Shown here in pieces: positions 37,255-49,800 of a stretch of DNA of 64,000 nucleotides. This DNA comes from Bradysia coprophila. Taxonomy: Eukaryota > Arthropoda > Insecta > Diptera > Sciaridae. Under the pieces are notes generated by a model, which was not told where the DNA came from, did not search any database, and saw only the letters and a list, made by a program, of their open reading frames with translations. Each line of letters opens with the position of its first letter. Positions within the stretch are counted from its first letter, which is position 1. Position numbers and translations under genes: made by a program. The stretch lies in assembly GCF_014529535.1 (NCBI RefSeq), contig NW_023503464.1, positions 496,001 through 560,000 on the forward strand, in the 5' to 3' direction.

Positions 37255-38756
37255 TCAAGCGTATTGATCTGGGCAACATCTGACACGTCTCCAACCAGGC
37301 GCGCAGTTGGTGGAACCACCGCATGGAATTGGATATTCACCTCCACTAAATTGACCCATGCACGCTGAAGCGGCACTTTGAGCTGCGGCATAGCAAACAG
37401 TCTCGACACATCCTGGAACTTTTATTTTTGCATTTTGAAAGGGTTAGTGTAGGGGGAAGGAATTCCACTTTTAACTTACAGCTTTTTCTGCAAAGTTGTC
37501 GTTGACCTAGACAAAAAACTCCACAACATCCAGCGCCACCAACAGATGTCCACTGTGCATCGAAATCATTTTTGCATTGCGCATCCGGATCAACGAAACC
37601 TGTCCAACAAGTAGGAGTGACTTGTTCTTCAGCATCTGAAATGATAACACGGATTAATGCTGTAGATGCCTATGTGACGAAAGCCCCAAAAAAATAGAAT
37701 TGGAATGTTTGTTGTGCATAGTCTTAAAATAAATATACTAACCGAGTGCTGGTGCACAACTTCCAACAATTTCCAGACCAAACGTTTCGGAGCGATGGAC
37801 CTTGGTTAATTGTATTCCCTCGTGCATCAAGTTTGTATCTTCCAACATTTCTCCAAAGTTTTTGGTCTCCTTGACAGACTCTAACGTGATGCCCATGTGT
37901 TCAAAGAAGCCCATTGCAGGGCTTGTTGCATAGACTGATTGAATGGTGAACTCGTTCAGATCGCCCGAAATAACAATACGAGTACGGGCAGCCGGATTGC
38001 TTGAGGCGTTCATCTCATCTGATGAATTCAAATTTGTTTTCCCAAGGCTATGTTCCATACAATTTTTCAAGTTTCTTGTCTTTTCGATCTGGATAAAGTC
38101 TTCTACTCCTTTATGATGTGCCAATGCGGGATGTGATCGCAGCAAGTAGTTCGGAAATGGAGAAATGTCGTATGAAGTTTCGCAGTTACCGAACACGGTT
38201 GGTTCCATTACTTTATAGGAAACGTTGTTCTCTGTGGTTGGGTCTTCATCCGAACTCGACAGATTATTCTCTGGCTTGGTGTTAACTTGGAGTTGGCTAA
38301 CGATGGCCTTCAACTGATTCATTTCGTTGGAGGTTAACGATGAATCGACAGATAGCGAACGAATCATGCCATCTTCCAAATGGATTTTAAATTGTTGTCC
38401 ATTCAGCTTCCATTCGTCAAATTCCTGCATCATTTCGCTCATGTCTGTCCCGTCTCCCGGAAATGGTTCGTTCGTTTTTCCATAAATTGCATTGCTGATT
38501 TTCCCATTCAAAAGACTGTCTGACTGTGGCTCAATACTTAAGCATGCCTGAGCAGCTGTACCTGTCTCCTTGTTGGTTTTCGTATAAATTTGCAACTTAT
38601 ACTGGTACTCTTTGCCTTCTTTCCATGCACTATTGCCGGCGGCAACGAGTCCAACTTGAAAGTCAAAATGAAAAATTAAAGATCCGAGATCCGACAACTG
38701 ATAAATTAGTATTCTCACTCACTAGAGACTAAGATCAACGATAGAGTCAATTGCAT
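37255..38756 (-). CDS. Short secreted vitellogenin-N-domain protein with Cys-rich tail (copy 2)
   Basis: Minus-strand exons: 38723-38756, 37743-38654, 37480-37635, 37255-37418. The splice phases match copy 1 and encode 421 residues. The signal peptide has the same sequence as in copy 1. The vitellogenin-N region again shows WKEGKEYQYKLQIYTK, EMNQLKAIVSQLQ, FGNCETSYDISPFPNY and RTRIVISGDLNEFTIQSVYA. Compared with copy 1 it carries extra Ser/Asp/Asn-rich linker pieces after KPENN and after KTRN. The Cys-rich tail keeps all 13 cysteines, plus one before it (VGSC), giving 14, an even number that would suit seven disulfides. Short introns and flanks are also alike, so the duplication is fairly recent. 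A third, broken upstream block lies between the two genes. Role unknown; secretion is the only safe inference. Confidence 0.86.
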
Positions 38757-38805
38757 GATTACCAACACTTTTATAATGTCTTAACACCCTGCGCAGACGA
38801 AGGGA

Positions 38806-38842
38806 AACTGATGAATTGTTGAGGACTCCTCGGATTTTTATA
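38806..38842 (-). promoter_or_regulatory. TATA box and initiator of copy 2
   Basis: Minus-strand TATAAAAA from 38842 and ATCAGTT at 38812-38806, 33 nt apart, with a predicted start near 38809 and a 53-nt leader. The core promoter matches that of copy 1. Confidence 0.8.
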
Positions 38843-38920
38843 GAGAAATTTTGCTAAATTTTGCTAAAAACTCGAAAAATCAATAACATCAGATTATGTT
38901 GATCAACAGCCACGTGTTCT

Positions 38921-39060
38921 TTATCAGCGATCATGATCATCTGTAAGAAAAATAATGTCGACGAACCCATAATATTGATGCGATAACAAAATGATTATTC
39001 AATTGGCGTGCACCGTGTAGTGAACTTCTAGATCGATCGATAGAATTTCACACGTGTTTT
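38921..39060 (-). promoter_or_regulatory. Upstream block of copy 2, uninterrupted
   Basis: Located 110-250 bp upstream of the predicted start. It carries TTTATCAGCGATCATGATCA, CTGTAAGAAAAAT, GACGAACCC, TGATGCGATAACAAAATGAT and ATCGATCGATAGAATTTC. The first parts recur upstream of copy 1 and at 36110-36265. The GATAA words could bind GATA factors (inference). Confidence 0.45.
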
Positions 39061-39666
39061 AACGATAACGTTTTTCGATGTTACAAGTGATGTAGTCGCA
39101 AGTCCATTCCCAATTAGTTTTGGTTCTTCGAATGCTAATTTCAACTGCTGTACTTGCGACTACACCGATTGCACCACTGTTGTAATGTCGACAACAATTC
39201 GAGTAACATTAACCACTTTTACTGTTTGTCTATCTTATGATCGACCAATTCAAATTTACGCTGAAATCCGTAGTAATTCAAAGTATGCCCTGCTGAGGAC
39301 ATTACCGTTACGGTACTCCGTTTTGATAATGTCGATAATGCACATGTGCAGACGAAGAATTCTATTTTATACATATATCCTGTTACAGGCGGCAAACTTA
39401 TGACCAGTATTATTATCGGGTCCTTCAATTTTTTTGACATGCGTTTTACTATAATAAAGGACCATATTATGCGACACTTGTCATTATTTTTGTCGTCGTT
39501 ATCGATAACGGATGAATAGCGGTATGCGACAGGTTATAGATTATACGTCTATCAATTTCGTAAACGTGAGATAAGTTAGTATGTAGACAAAAAAATCGAC
39601 AAAGACTGATCTTTTCGTCTGAATGTAGTACAACCTTTTATGAATTGAAGAAGTTGTGAATGCTCC

Positions 39667-39852
39667 AGTGAACCTTAGACACGAATTTGCTTCAGATGTT
39701 TTTCAGCTGGTCCACTCGTACAAAAAAGTGCTTATACGGTTGAAACTGTTAAGCGCACCTGCGTATTAGTGAAACCGTATAAAGACTTACGAGCTCTGTT
39801 TGTATAACCAACAGCTGAAGAAAATTCATGTCGAAATTTCAATGACGTCCCC
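39667..39852. mobile_element. Diverged Tc1/mariner-like MITE
   Basis: The inner words GAATTTGCTTCAGATGTTTTT and CAACAGCTGAAGAAAATTCATG match the layout of 1161-1361 and 42099-42287, but the ends are eroded. Confidence 0.5.
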
Positions 39853-40420
39853 TGCAGATATTTCTGAATTCTCTTTGGTCAAAACGGTGCACATTTGGTG
39901 CTGATGTGTCCATCAAACAGTTTTAACGAAATGTGGGAAATCTAACGAATTTTATCTGTAGTTCCGGTCTGAAACAAATGAAAAACGAATCCTCAATTTT
40001 TGCAAGGTTTTCAATATAAATCCCAAAGCTTTTGACAATAAATAACTGCTGGTGCTATGCTTGCAGTCTATAAATTGTTGCTAACAAATTGTTACCGCCA
40101 TAGTGACTATAATTAGCATCACATTCCATCGACATTAGACAAGACAAAACCGAGTGGCATTTGAACATAACACAACTTTATATCGGCTAGCTAAAAGCTT
40201 ATCTTTGTGACTAACAGGGAGTCAAAGTCAATGTCTGTTTGCTTTTTTCTAACTGACCTCTGAAGTGATTGAGAAAATCGTTAACATTGTGTAGAGAGTA
40301 CCATATGTTCTAACAAAGGAAAGGAGCTTGACGAAAGCAGTTGATCGATTCACTATTGAATTATTTAATAATTAAATCGGGATTGCTATAGGGATAAAAT
40401 ATGCAAATCAGTTTTACTTA

Positions 40421-40822
40421 AAAATATTTTCACGCAACAAAAACTTTCACGCGTTACAAAAAATTTTCCCCGTTTGAAGAACGTATCCACGACGTAAACA
40501 GGCAAAAGTAAATAAATCACGCGTCAAATAACGCATGAAAGTGAAAAGAATGTCGCGCATTCGTCCTAATTTTTCCTCAGTAGAACCAATAATATCTCTT
40601 GAGGAACCTAGACAAAAGGTCCCACTTGAAACATGACACACAGACTGTTGAAGAATCGTTAGTAAGAACGCGTGAAACAATTTTCATTTCAATGCGTTAT
40701 TTGACGCGTTAATTTTTTTCCCGTTTGCGTCGTCGATGCATCCGTTAAACTGGGAAACTTTTTTTTAACGCGTGAACATTTTTGATGCTTGGAAAATTCA
40801 CTTTTGACGCATAAAAATATTT
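40421..40822. mobile_element. Foldback element, ~400 bp
   Basis: AAAATATTTTCACGC at the left and GACGCATAAAAATATTT at the right. Inner arms pair ACGCGTCAAATAACGCATGA with TGCGTTATTTGACGCGT. It is rich in ACGCGT words and has no open frame of note. Confidence 0.6.
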
Positions 40823-42098
40823 AAATATTTTGTCGTTATAGTAATCCCGAGCAAAGTCGATGGTACCCCACATTTAAGACTTCAAAAAAAAAAACGCCTC
40901 CACATAATAGAGTAAGATAAAGGGAACTAAACCGACCAAAATAACTTCCAGCAGTCAATCACAATAAAATTGATGGAACGGTAAGTATTTTGTGTATAGT
41001 AAAAGGCATCAAGAATTATTTATTGAAGCACCCCGTGTCCGTGTGTGTATGGTATACACAAGCTGCTAATAAAATAATTTCCGATAAATTTTTGCAGAAA
41101 TGAAAAATCACAAAATAAATTCAGAGTTTGATAAAAAGAACCAGAAAATAATCGCCAGGTTTCATTGGCTGAAAGAATTGATAACACTTTAAGGTAGAAA
41201 TCGTATAATTTTCTATTACGAGCTCCGATAAATAATCATTTTGTCGATTTGGCCAGTTTACGCGAGACCAGCAATTCGTGCATTGCTATACGGAATTGGT
41301 GTTTTTAAAACATTTTAAATTTTAATAAAATCATCGGATCAATCAATTTATCGTAAATTGTTACATTGAGTTTGGTCATTCAACCAGACTGGCCTCACGC
41401 ACAGAAAAATAATTCATCGACGGCCTAACTATGTCGCCTAGTCGAGATCACGTAAGGATTAAACTTGAGAAAATATTTGTTGCATTACTCACAACTATGG
41501 TGATGGTGATGAGATAGTGGCCTGAAATTATTTCCAATTTGTGTCTATGTGTGAGTGTAAACTACATCCGTGTATATTGTGTTTCACTCCACATACGCAC
41601 CGTTTTCGATTCGATACCAATAAGACAAAGGAAGGCGACAATGTGATATAACTTGGAAATAATAAAATGAAAATTATCTTGATTTCGTCATTAATAACGT
41701 TCGCTATCGATGATTATACCAGAATTGAATTGAATTTTTTTTTTCTTTAATTGAGAGCGATAAGCTCGTAGATTTTTCTATGCGATTGTATGACAAGCTA
41801 ATTAAAGTTTACCTGAGGTTTTTGTTTTTTCAAATGTTTCGATGCAGTGCGATGACGAATTTATATGAAAACAATCGAATTCAGTGAATTTTAGTGATAT
41901 TTTTGAGCAGTAACTTTTTTGGGAAAACATTTTCTTTTAATTGTCCTCGTTTTCCAGAATTTTCATATATTTTCCAGTATTTTCCCACATTTTTCCAGAA
42001 AAAAGTTTTTTTTTGGAAAATTCAGGAAAATGTAGGAAAATTGTTCAACATTTTCTAGCATTTTCCTATATTTTTCCGGATTTTTTTTTTTTAAATTA

Positions 42099-42287
42099 CA
42101 GTCAAAGGCAGTCAATTTTCAGCATAAATTTGCTTCAGCTGTTTTTCAGCTGATCCACACATAAAATCAAAACTGGTTTTCCTTGTTCATACGGTTGAAA
42201 GACGTATAAACGGTTGTGATTGTTTGTATGGATCAGCTGAAAAACAGCTGAAGCAAATTTATGCTGAAAATTGACTGCCTTTGACTG
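42099..42287. mobile_element. Tc1/mariner-like MITE, 189 bp, TA target duplication
   Basis: CAGTCAAAGGCAGTCAATTT at the left and AAATTGACTGCCTTTGACTG at the right; the inverted arms extend ~70 bp to GCTGATCCA. Both sides are flanked by TA. The high arm identity suggests a younger insertion than the two relatives in this window. Confidence 0.8.
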
Positions 42288-43085
42288 TAAGGAAAATGTA
42301 GGAAAATTCAAGAAAACATTTTTCCACATTTTTACGAAACTTTTTGTTTTGAAAAACTATGGAAAATGTGGGAAGATTCAAGAAAACCTGGAAAAAGTCA
42401 CTACTTTTCAGTCACACTGACGAACCATAATAAATTTTCATTTCGCCAAAATGTCTAAGGCTTACTCGTTTGCACTTGATAACACAGACGATCCAAATAT
42501 ATCAGCGGAACTCTGTCAAGAAAACAGATTGTTTTCAAAAGAAAATCTCTTGCCTCAATCTAAGTCGATACATCTAAATAATCCGCTGATATGACAGTCT
42601 TGTGGTCACAGTAATTGACTAACTTTTAACTGATAATAAACCGATCAATTAATTTCGTTTCCTTCGACGTGTCTGACTCTATATTTAGAGGTATGTCATG
42701 TCACAAATGTCGTTTTAATATGAGAGTGAGATCAAAACATCTCGAAGGGTGGAAAATATGGATGTTCCCGATCAAAACGTTCCCCTACAGTCAGATTCGG
42801 TGAAATCTCTGCGTGAATTTGCCTCAGATGATTTCTACTACTTTACCTATCTTAACGATTTATGTCTATCTTAAAGAAAATAAACTTTCTATCTCATCAA
42901 CCCTATGAGCCACTGCCTATGTTTAAGAAAACTTTTTAGAGAAAATCAAATAAAATTTTAGAAAAATCAAGAAAATTTTCGAAAATCAAGAAAATGTTAA
43001 AAAATTAAGAAAAAACACACAATAAACACACGAAAATCTCTACTTTTCATCCTTTTATTCCTAGTCACGTAATAGTTATTTTGTA

Positions 43086-43160
43086 TCTGTTTTGGACGAT
43101 TGTTTTTAGGCAATTTCGCGAGTTGAAAGTGCCTAAAATCAATCGTCCAAAACAGATACT
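43086..43160. repeat. Hairpin, ~28-bp arms
   Basis: ATCTGTTTTGGACGATTG plus TTTTAGGCA on the left pairs with TGCCTAAAATCAATCGTCCA on the right, with a loop of about 17 nt. Confidence 0.7.
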
Positions 43161-43540
43161 CAAAAAATTTTGATGTAAGGGATCGGAAACCAGAGAAAAA
43201 TCTCAAAACTCCCTCATTTTCGGCCCCGACACATGAAATAGTACATTACATTCTAGTTGGGAAATTTTTATTTTGACGAGTGAGAGGTTTGTAGCCCTAG
43301 CCGAAGGCAAGGGGTATAGTCCCATAAGTCAAAGTAAAAATTTACCACCTAGCATTTATAATGTTTTACTCGCGAAGGCCCCGGGTTTTAACGTTAGTGT
43401 CCGTGAAAGAAACGAGTTTCCCAGGGGTATAGCGAGTAAAATATAATTACATGCTGAGGGCGTCGAAAGAAATGCTTGAAAGATGGAAAGTACAGTTATC
43501 GACGATTGTAGCATGTAGTTCCTGAGTAGTGCTAGTTAAA

Positions 43541-43595
43541 AGGCTTTTTTAGCGAATTCGATTTCAGCACCTCTCATTCGCTAAAAAAGCATTTA
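43541..43595. repeat. Short hairpin
   Basis: GCTTTTTTAGCGAAT pairs with ATTCGCTAAAAAAGC around a ~20-nt loop. Confidence 0.6.
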
Positions 43596-43836
43596 AATAA
43601 CTATTACTACTCTACACCACTCTACATTACACCACGCTATCGAGCTACTACATTATGACCTGCTTCGAATACTTTTATATTAATCGATGGGAAGTGTATC
43701 AAAAGTATGATGGTTAAAGCAAGTACGTGCTTGCTTAGTATGTAGTTTTGACAAACAGATTATAGCAAACCTCTATCTTTCTTTTCTTTTCTCTCTTTTG
43801 AATTATTAAAGATAATAAATTCTGAACCAATTACAG

Positions 43837-46800
43837 GGCGAATGGGTCTGGATCAATTCACTCTCAAAAGATGAATTTGCGATACCGATTGGTGGCCAAG
43901 CCGTTCGCACGGAAAAGAACAAAATCCTTGTGCGGGACGATGAGGGAAAAGAGTATTGGATACCATCGGATCAGGTAAATCCAATGTTATTAACAAAAAA
44001 CCAATTAAAGTTCAATGCAGCAACGAACGACAAATTGCAGGTCATCAAAAATATGCACATCACTTCACAGCGGGGTGTCGATGATATGATAACATTGGGG
44101 GATCTACAAGAATTTGCAATTTTGAGAAATCTACATTTGCGGTACATGAAGAAGCAGATTTATGTAAGTGATTTGTGGGTTCTCTTTGATTTAAAACTAT
44201 TTTTAGAATTAGACACTGCGGCTGCATCCATGCACTGTTTCTTTTAACTCAAAATTAGTAAGAATCGCCAATAAAAGCAAGGCAGCTTTCTCAAATAGCA
44301 ATGTCATCTGTTATCGATTCGATAGTGATGATAAAAGTAAACGATTGGCTTGAGCAGTGTGGTCTTATAAATACCAAACCAACGCACGGTTTTGATCAAA
44401 CTAATGAAGTAAAAGATTGTGTTCCAATCTGTTCTGAATATCTAGAAGTGCTAGATTCAGTAATCATCCGTCTGCGACAGTTTCAATTAGCAAAAATGAC
44501 AACAACTGGTTTTGGGAAAGTATTTTTTCTAGAATTTTCGCACATTTTCCTAAATTTTCCTTACTTTTCCTAAAAAATATGGTAAAATGATTTCCCAAAT
44601 ACATTCACTGGAAAATACCCTAATGTCATCTTTATTCCAGAAACTTTGTTCGAATTTTCTAGATTTTCTAACGTCAGACTTCACAAAGTCTAGGAAAATA
44701 GCGATAATTTCAATTCCAGCACACATTTCATTTCCAATGACATCTCAATGTGTAAATAGTCGATAATGATCATATACTGTCGAGAATCAATTCGGTAGTA
44801 TTTACCACTCTAGGCCCTTCGTTCCACTCAGGAGAACGCTTTAACAAAACTTGTTACACTGTGAAATTCTTCATTACCTAGGATTCATTGCTTTGATGAA
44901 TTTGTTACTCCTGTCGGTTCACAATAAATAATCGATTAAATGCAACTATTGAGGATTGTTACACCCACGTAATGAATCAGAACCTATTTTCGTGAAATTG
45001 ATTCTTGACAATTCCTGAAAACCTTAAAAGTTACTGAAAATTCAGAGGAAAATTCTTGAAAACTTTTTAATGAAGTAATGAAATTGTAAAAAAACGCATT
45101 TAAAATTCGTGAAAATTCTTGAAAATTTCGAAATTTTATGAAAATTCTTAAAATTCCTGAATTTCTTAAAAATTCCTAAAATCTTCAAAATTCCTGAAAT
45201 TGTTGAAAATTCCTGAAAATTTTCGAAAAAAAATACTGAAATTCATTCACTGAATACTGTCAGAGTTGACGTTACAGGCGTACAGATTCGGAAGCCTCAA
45301 CTTCACTGATCAACGCGGTGGAATCCCCTTATACTGAGCACACTATATCTTGCATATTTCCTGTTCCATCGCAAGAGATTTTTTTTCTGAATTGCAAACC
45401 ATTAACCCATTAATCGAGTTCTACGTGAAGTTGAGTTCATTTTTTTCACTTCAAAAATAAACAGTCAACACAAAACATGTCGCCGATAACGGCTATCTTA
45501 ATTAGGAACTTACCACAATGACGCATCAAACCTCTTTTTTATAGCTTTATCTAATCTGCAACAAAACAATAAAAAAAATCGAATTTCTTTTGTCATGTCT
45601 GTAATCTCCACAAACACCTGAATAAATTACCGCACATACCACACCGTGCAATAATTTGCTACACCATTTTCCACACACATGTTCCTCGTAATTTTGTTAT
45701 TTCAGACATACACCGGCAGCATGTTGGTAGCCATTAATCCATACGAAATTCTTCCTATTTACACCAACAATGAGATAACAAATTATCGGAATAGAAAAAT
45801 TGGCGACCTGCCACCGCACATATTTGCGATTGGTGATAGCGCTTTTCAGGAAATATTACGCGAAAATGTTGATCAATGCATCGTTATCAGCGGTGAATCC
45901 GGTGCGGGTAAAACGGAGAGCACAAAATTGATTTTGCAATATTTGGCCGCGATCAGTGGCAAGCATTCGTGGATCGAACAGCAGATAATCGATGCCAATC
46001 CAGGCAAGTATACCAAAGCGAATATGGGTGAATAGAGCCGCCGTTATCAATTTCTTTTCTCATTGCAAATTCTAGTCATGGAAGCGTTCGGTAATGCCAA
46101 GACCATCCGAAACGATAACAGTTCCAGATTTGGAAAGTACATTGACATCCACTTCAGCCGGAAGGGAGTCATACACGGAGCGAAGATCGACCAGTATCTG
46201 TTGGAGAAGTCGAGAATCGTTTCGCAGAATCGCGGTGAACGAAATTATCACATTTTCTATTCGATGCTGGCTGGTTTGAGTAAGGATGAAAAACGACGGT
46301 TAGAGCTGGAAGATGCGTCGAAGTATAGCTACTTAGTTGGAGGAGGAGTTCTGGCATGTGATAATAGGAATGAGGTCATGGTGAGTACTCGTTGAATTTG
46401 TCGACTGTTGAATTAGGAGATCGATCGGGTAAGGAAGTTCACATTTTGTCTGAAGATGATATCTGTGTGGGTCTTCAAAGTGCACACATAGACGTTATTC
46501 GTGTGAGAAAAGATAAGTCCCACAAGTGTCGACCTTATCGTTTCGTCTGCAAATTTATCGCTGGTAAGAAGGTTCAGTGACCCTTTAAGTACGGTCAATC
46601 AATGAAAGGCCACTGCCGAACAAAATACGTTTTCTCGGGTTCGATTGCATTAAAGGGTACATAGGGTGACAAGGATGAATGGAGATTATGCTTGGTAGAG
46701 TAACGCAAAACTTAGTTGGCACTTTGTTCATTGCTCAGTATGTTCAGTCTGCTCCTTCTTTCTATTCCATCACAGTCTGTCACTTCACTCCTAATCAAAA

Positions 46801-49800
46801 CTCAGAATCGAAACCATTGTTGTAACTAAAATCGAGCAAACTTTTCGCACAGGAATTCGCTGAACTGAAAGCAGCCATGAAAGTGCTATCGTTCTCGGAC
46901 AACGAAATGTGGGAAATATTCCGATTGCTCGGAGCACTCCTACATTTTGGCAATCTAAAGTACAAAGGCATTGTCGTTCAGAACATCGACGCAACGGAAA
47001 TAAATGATAGCGCAAATGCATCACGTATTGCCACCCTGCTGGGCGTGCCGAAAAGTTCGCTGTGCGACGCATTAACACGGAAAACGATTTTCGCTCACGG
47101 CGAACGAGTGGTTTCGTCGATATCGAAGGAGCATGCGTTGGAAGCTAGAGATGCGTTTGTGAAAGCCATTTACGGACGGATATTCGTTATGATCGTGAAC
47201 AAGATCAATGACACAATTTTCAAATCCAACGGAATGAGACACCGAGTGTCGATTGGAGTGCTGGATATCTTTGGATTTGAGAATTTTACCAACAATAGTT
47301 TTGAGCAGCTGTGCATTAGTAGGAAGCGAATTGTATTCCAGCGGACCAATTAATCGATTAACCGAAAATCTCCTTTCAGATTACGCCAACGAAAGTCTGC
47401 AGCAGTTCTTCGTAAAGCACATCTTCAAGGTATGCAAACCAAAAATTCATTTCTCACCCATTCATTAAACTGACCACTTACTCCAGATGGAACAAGAAGA
47501 ATACACCAAAGAAGGTATCAACTGGCAGCACATCACTTTCGTGGACAACCAAGACGTGCTGGACATGATTGGCATCAAATCTTTGAACATAATGGCTCTG
47601 ATCGACGAAGAATCTAAATTTCCGAAGGGATCCGATTCGACCATGTTGTCTAAGCTGCACTCGACGCATAGCACCAAAAATATTTATCTAAAACCGAAAT
47701 CCGACCAAACGTCCAATTTCGGCATTCAGCACTTTGCTGGGGTGGTGTTCTACAATCCGAATGGTAAGCTCGGCGTGTTGGGATCGATGTCGTGCAGATT
47801 CTCTCATAGATTGCAAATTTTTAGGTTTTCTTGAAAAGAACAGAGACTCAGTCAATACCGACTTGAAAGAACTCGTCGCCACATCGTCAAACCAATTTCT
47901 ACTCAGCCTGTTCGCAAACGACAGTACCGTCGACACTAGCAAAAAATCGGTCACATTATCCGCTCAGTTTCGTACCTCATTGGATCTGTTGATCAAAACG
48001 TTGTCAGCGTGTCACCCGTTCTTCATTCGATGCATTAAGCCCAACGAAGATAAGAAGCCAAATGTAAGTGGACAAAGAAAGACGAAGGGGGAGCGTCTGG
48101 CCGTTATTGACCATGATTTTATTTGCAGAAATTCGACAAGGACCTCTGTGTTCGACAGCTTAGATACTCAGGAATGATGGAGACGGCTCGGATACGCCGG
48201 GCAGGATATCCCATACGACACAATTATAAAGACTTTGTCGAACGTTACCGCCATTTAGGAATTGGGTAAGTTTCGTTAGGGTTAAGGCTCAGCCTAGTCT
48301 AGAAGAGGCACTACATTTCGATTTCTCTCCACAGAATCGGTCCGGCGCACAAGGCCAATTGCAAAGATGCGACGAAGAGCATATGCAACCATGTGCTGAA
48401 GAACATGCCCGACTACCAGTTCGGTGAGACTAAAGTATTTCTGAAGGATGCTCATGACATTTACCTGGAAGAGGAACGAACACGGATCTACTTGAAATAC
48501 GTTCTGATACTACAGCGCGGCTTCCGACGAGTGATATTCAAACGATGGTTGGAACGACACAGAAACGCTGCAATTATGATACAAAAGAATTGGCGTGGAC
48601 GAGGCTATCGTCGCGATTTTCTTGTCATGCGCAAAGGAATCCATCGACTCCAGGCCTGCATTCAATCGCGTCAGTTGGCCTACAAGTATTCACAGACGCG
48701 CAAGAATATGGTTGCCATACAGGCGCATTGTCGTGGCTATTTGACGAGAAAGCGTGTAAAGGGCAGAATCGCCGAAAAGTCGGCTCGGTTGCAGGAATTG
48801 TTGCTGTTGCGAAAGACGGAGGAAAAACAATTCAGACAAGCGGGCAATCCGAATTGGGCGGACGATGCAAAGGTTAACTTTATGGCCCGGTTTGCCGAAC
48901 TGTCCCACGAATTTGATGTGCGCAACCAACCGAAAGCGGAGCCGATCGATCACAATATTAACATTGAGGAGAATAATCGAGTGATTGACGATGTGTTCGA
49001 TTTCTTGAAACATACGTCAACGTCGCCAGAACTGTTGCCGAAACCGAAGAAATTGAACGGAGTAAGCAAAATGATTAGTAGCTTTGAGCAACACTATAAA
49101 ATTAAGAAAAAAGTTCCGAGCAAACTGCTGTCTAGGCCTGTAAATTTTTACACATACGAGTCGAGACTGTGAGGCCATTTTGTGGGCATAATATCACTTG
49201 ACTATGCTTCCATTATACTTACATTCGACACTTCTTTCGAAGATTTTCTTCACTGCCAAATCTCAATCTAATAGACAGATCCCACTGCCGTGATCCCTCT
49301 TTAAATAGACCAAAAATGACCAAATTATTACGCGAACGATTTTCATCACACACACTCCTCTAAGTAAATTTAAAATCGAAAGATAAGCGATAAAACTTTG
49401 AAGACATTTCACATTTACATTGTACATAAAACATAATACACTTCTGTTTAAACATAAGAACAAACATTGTGGTTTTCATTCATCCAAATAATACGCTTTT
49501 GAAATTCTAATAGAGAAATGATAATAGATGGCGCTGCTCCATCCGCTCTGTTATCATTTCTCCGAATTCTTATTATCAACATTGCTTGCATTCCGTCCGC
49601 ATTGATAAGGTGAAATTATGGTCGCGTTTGAACATCCAAAGCGCAGAGAGATAAAGAGAGAGAAAGAGAGATATTGTGTACTCCCGTCACATAGTCAAAC
49701 ATTTTGCAGTTCTTTCACCAAACTTCGTACTCGCAAATTGAATGACCGCGCTCACTCTTGAAGCGAGAAAAAGTCAAGGTAAATATAGTGTGGAGGTAGT

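Larger units (their letters stand above)
38843..43836. other. Intergenic DNA before the myosin gene
   Basis: No exon was confidently recognised. The start-codon exon of the myosin should lie here or nearby but is too short to call. Repeats: a diverged Tc1-like MITE (39667-39852), a foldback element (40421-40822), a good Tc1-like MITE (42099-42287), hairpins (43086-43160, 43541-43595) and GAAAATTC-type low-complexity DNA near 41920-42090 and 42950-43020. Confidence 0.5.

Noticed and set aside
42452-42595. A 47-codon frame beginning MSKAYSFALDN upstream of the myosin
   Set aside because: It ends in a stop without a good donor and does not resemble the class VII N-terminus; a chance frame in AT-rich DNA.
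43681-43730. ATG followed by GTACGT as a candidate myosin first exon
   Set aside because: The splice phase (1) does not fit the phase-0 acceptor at 43837.
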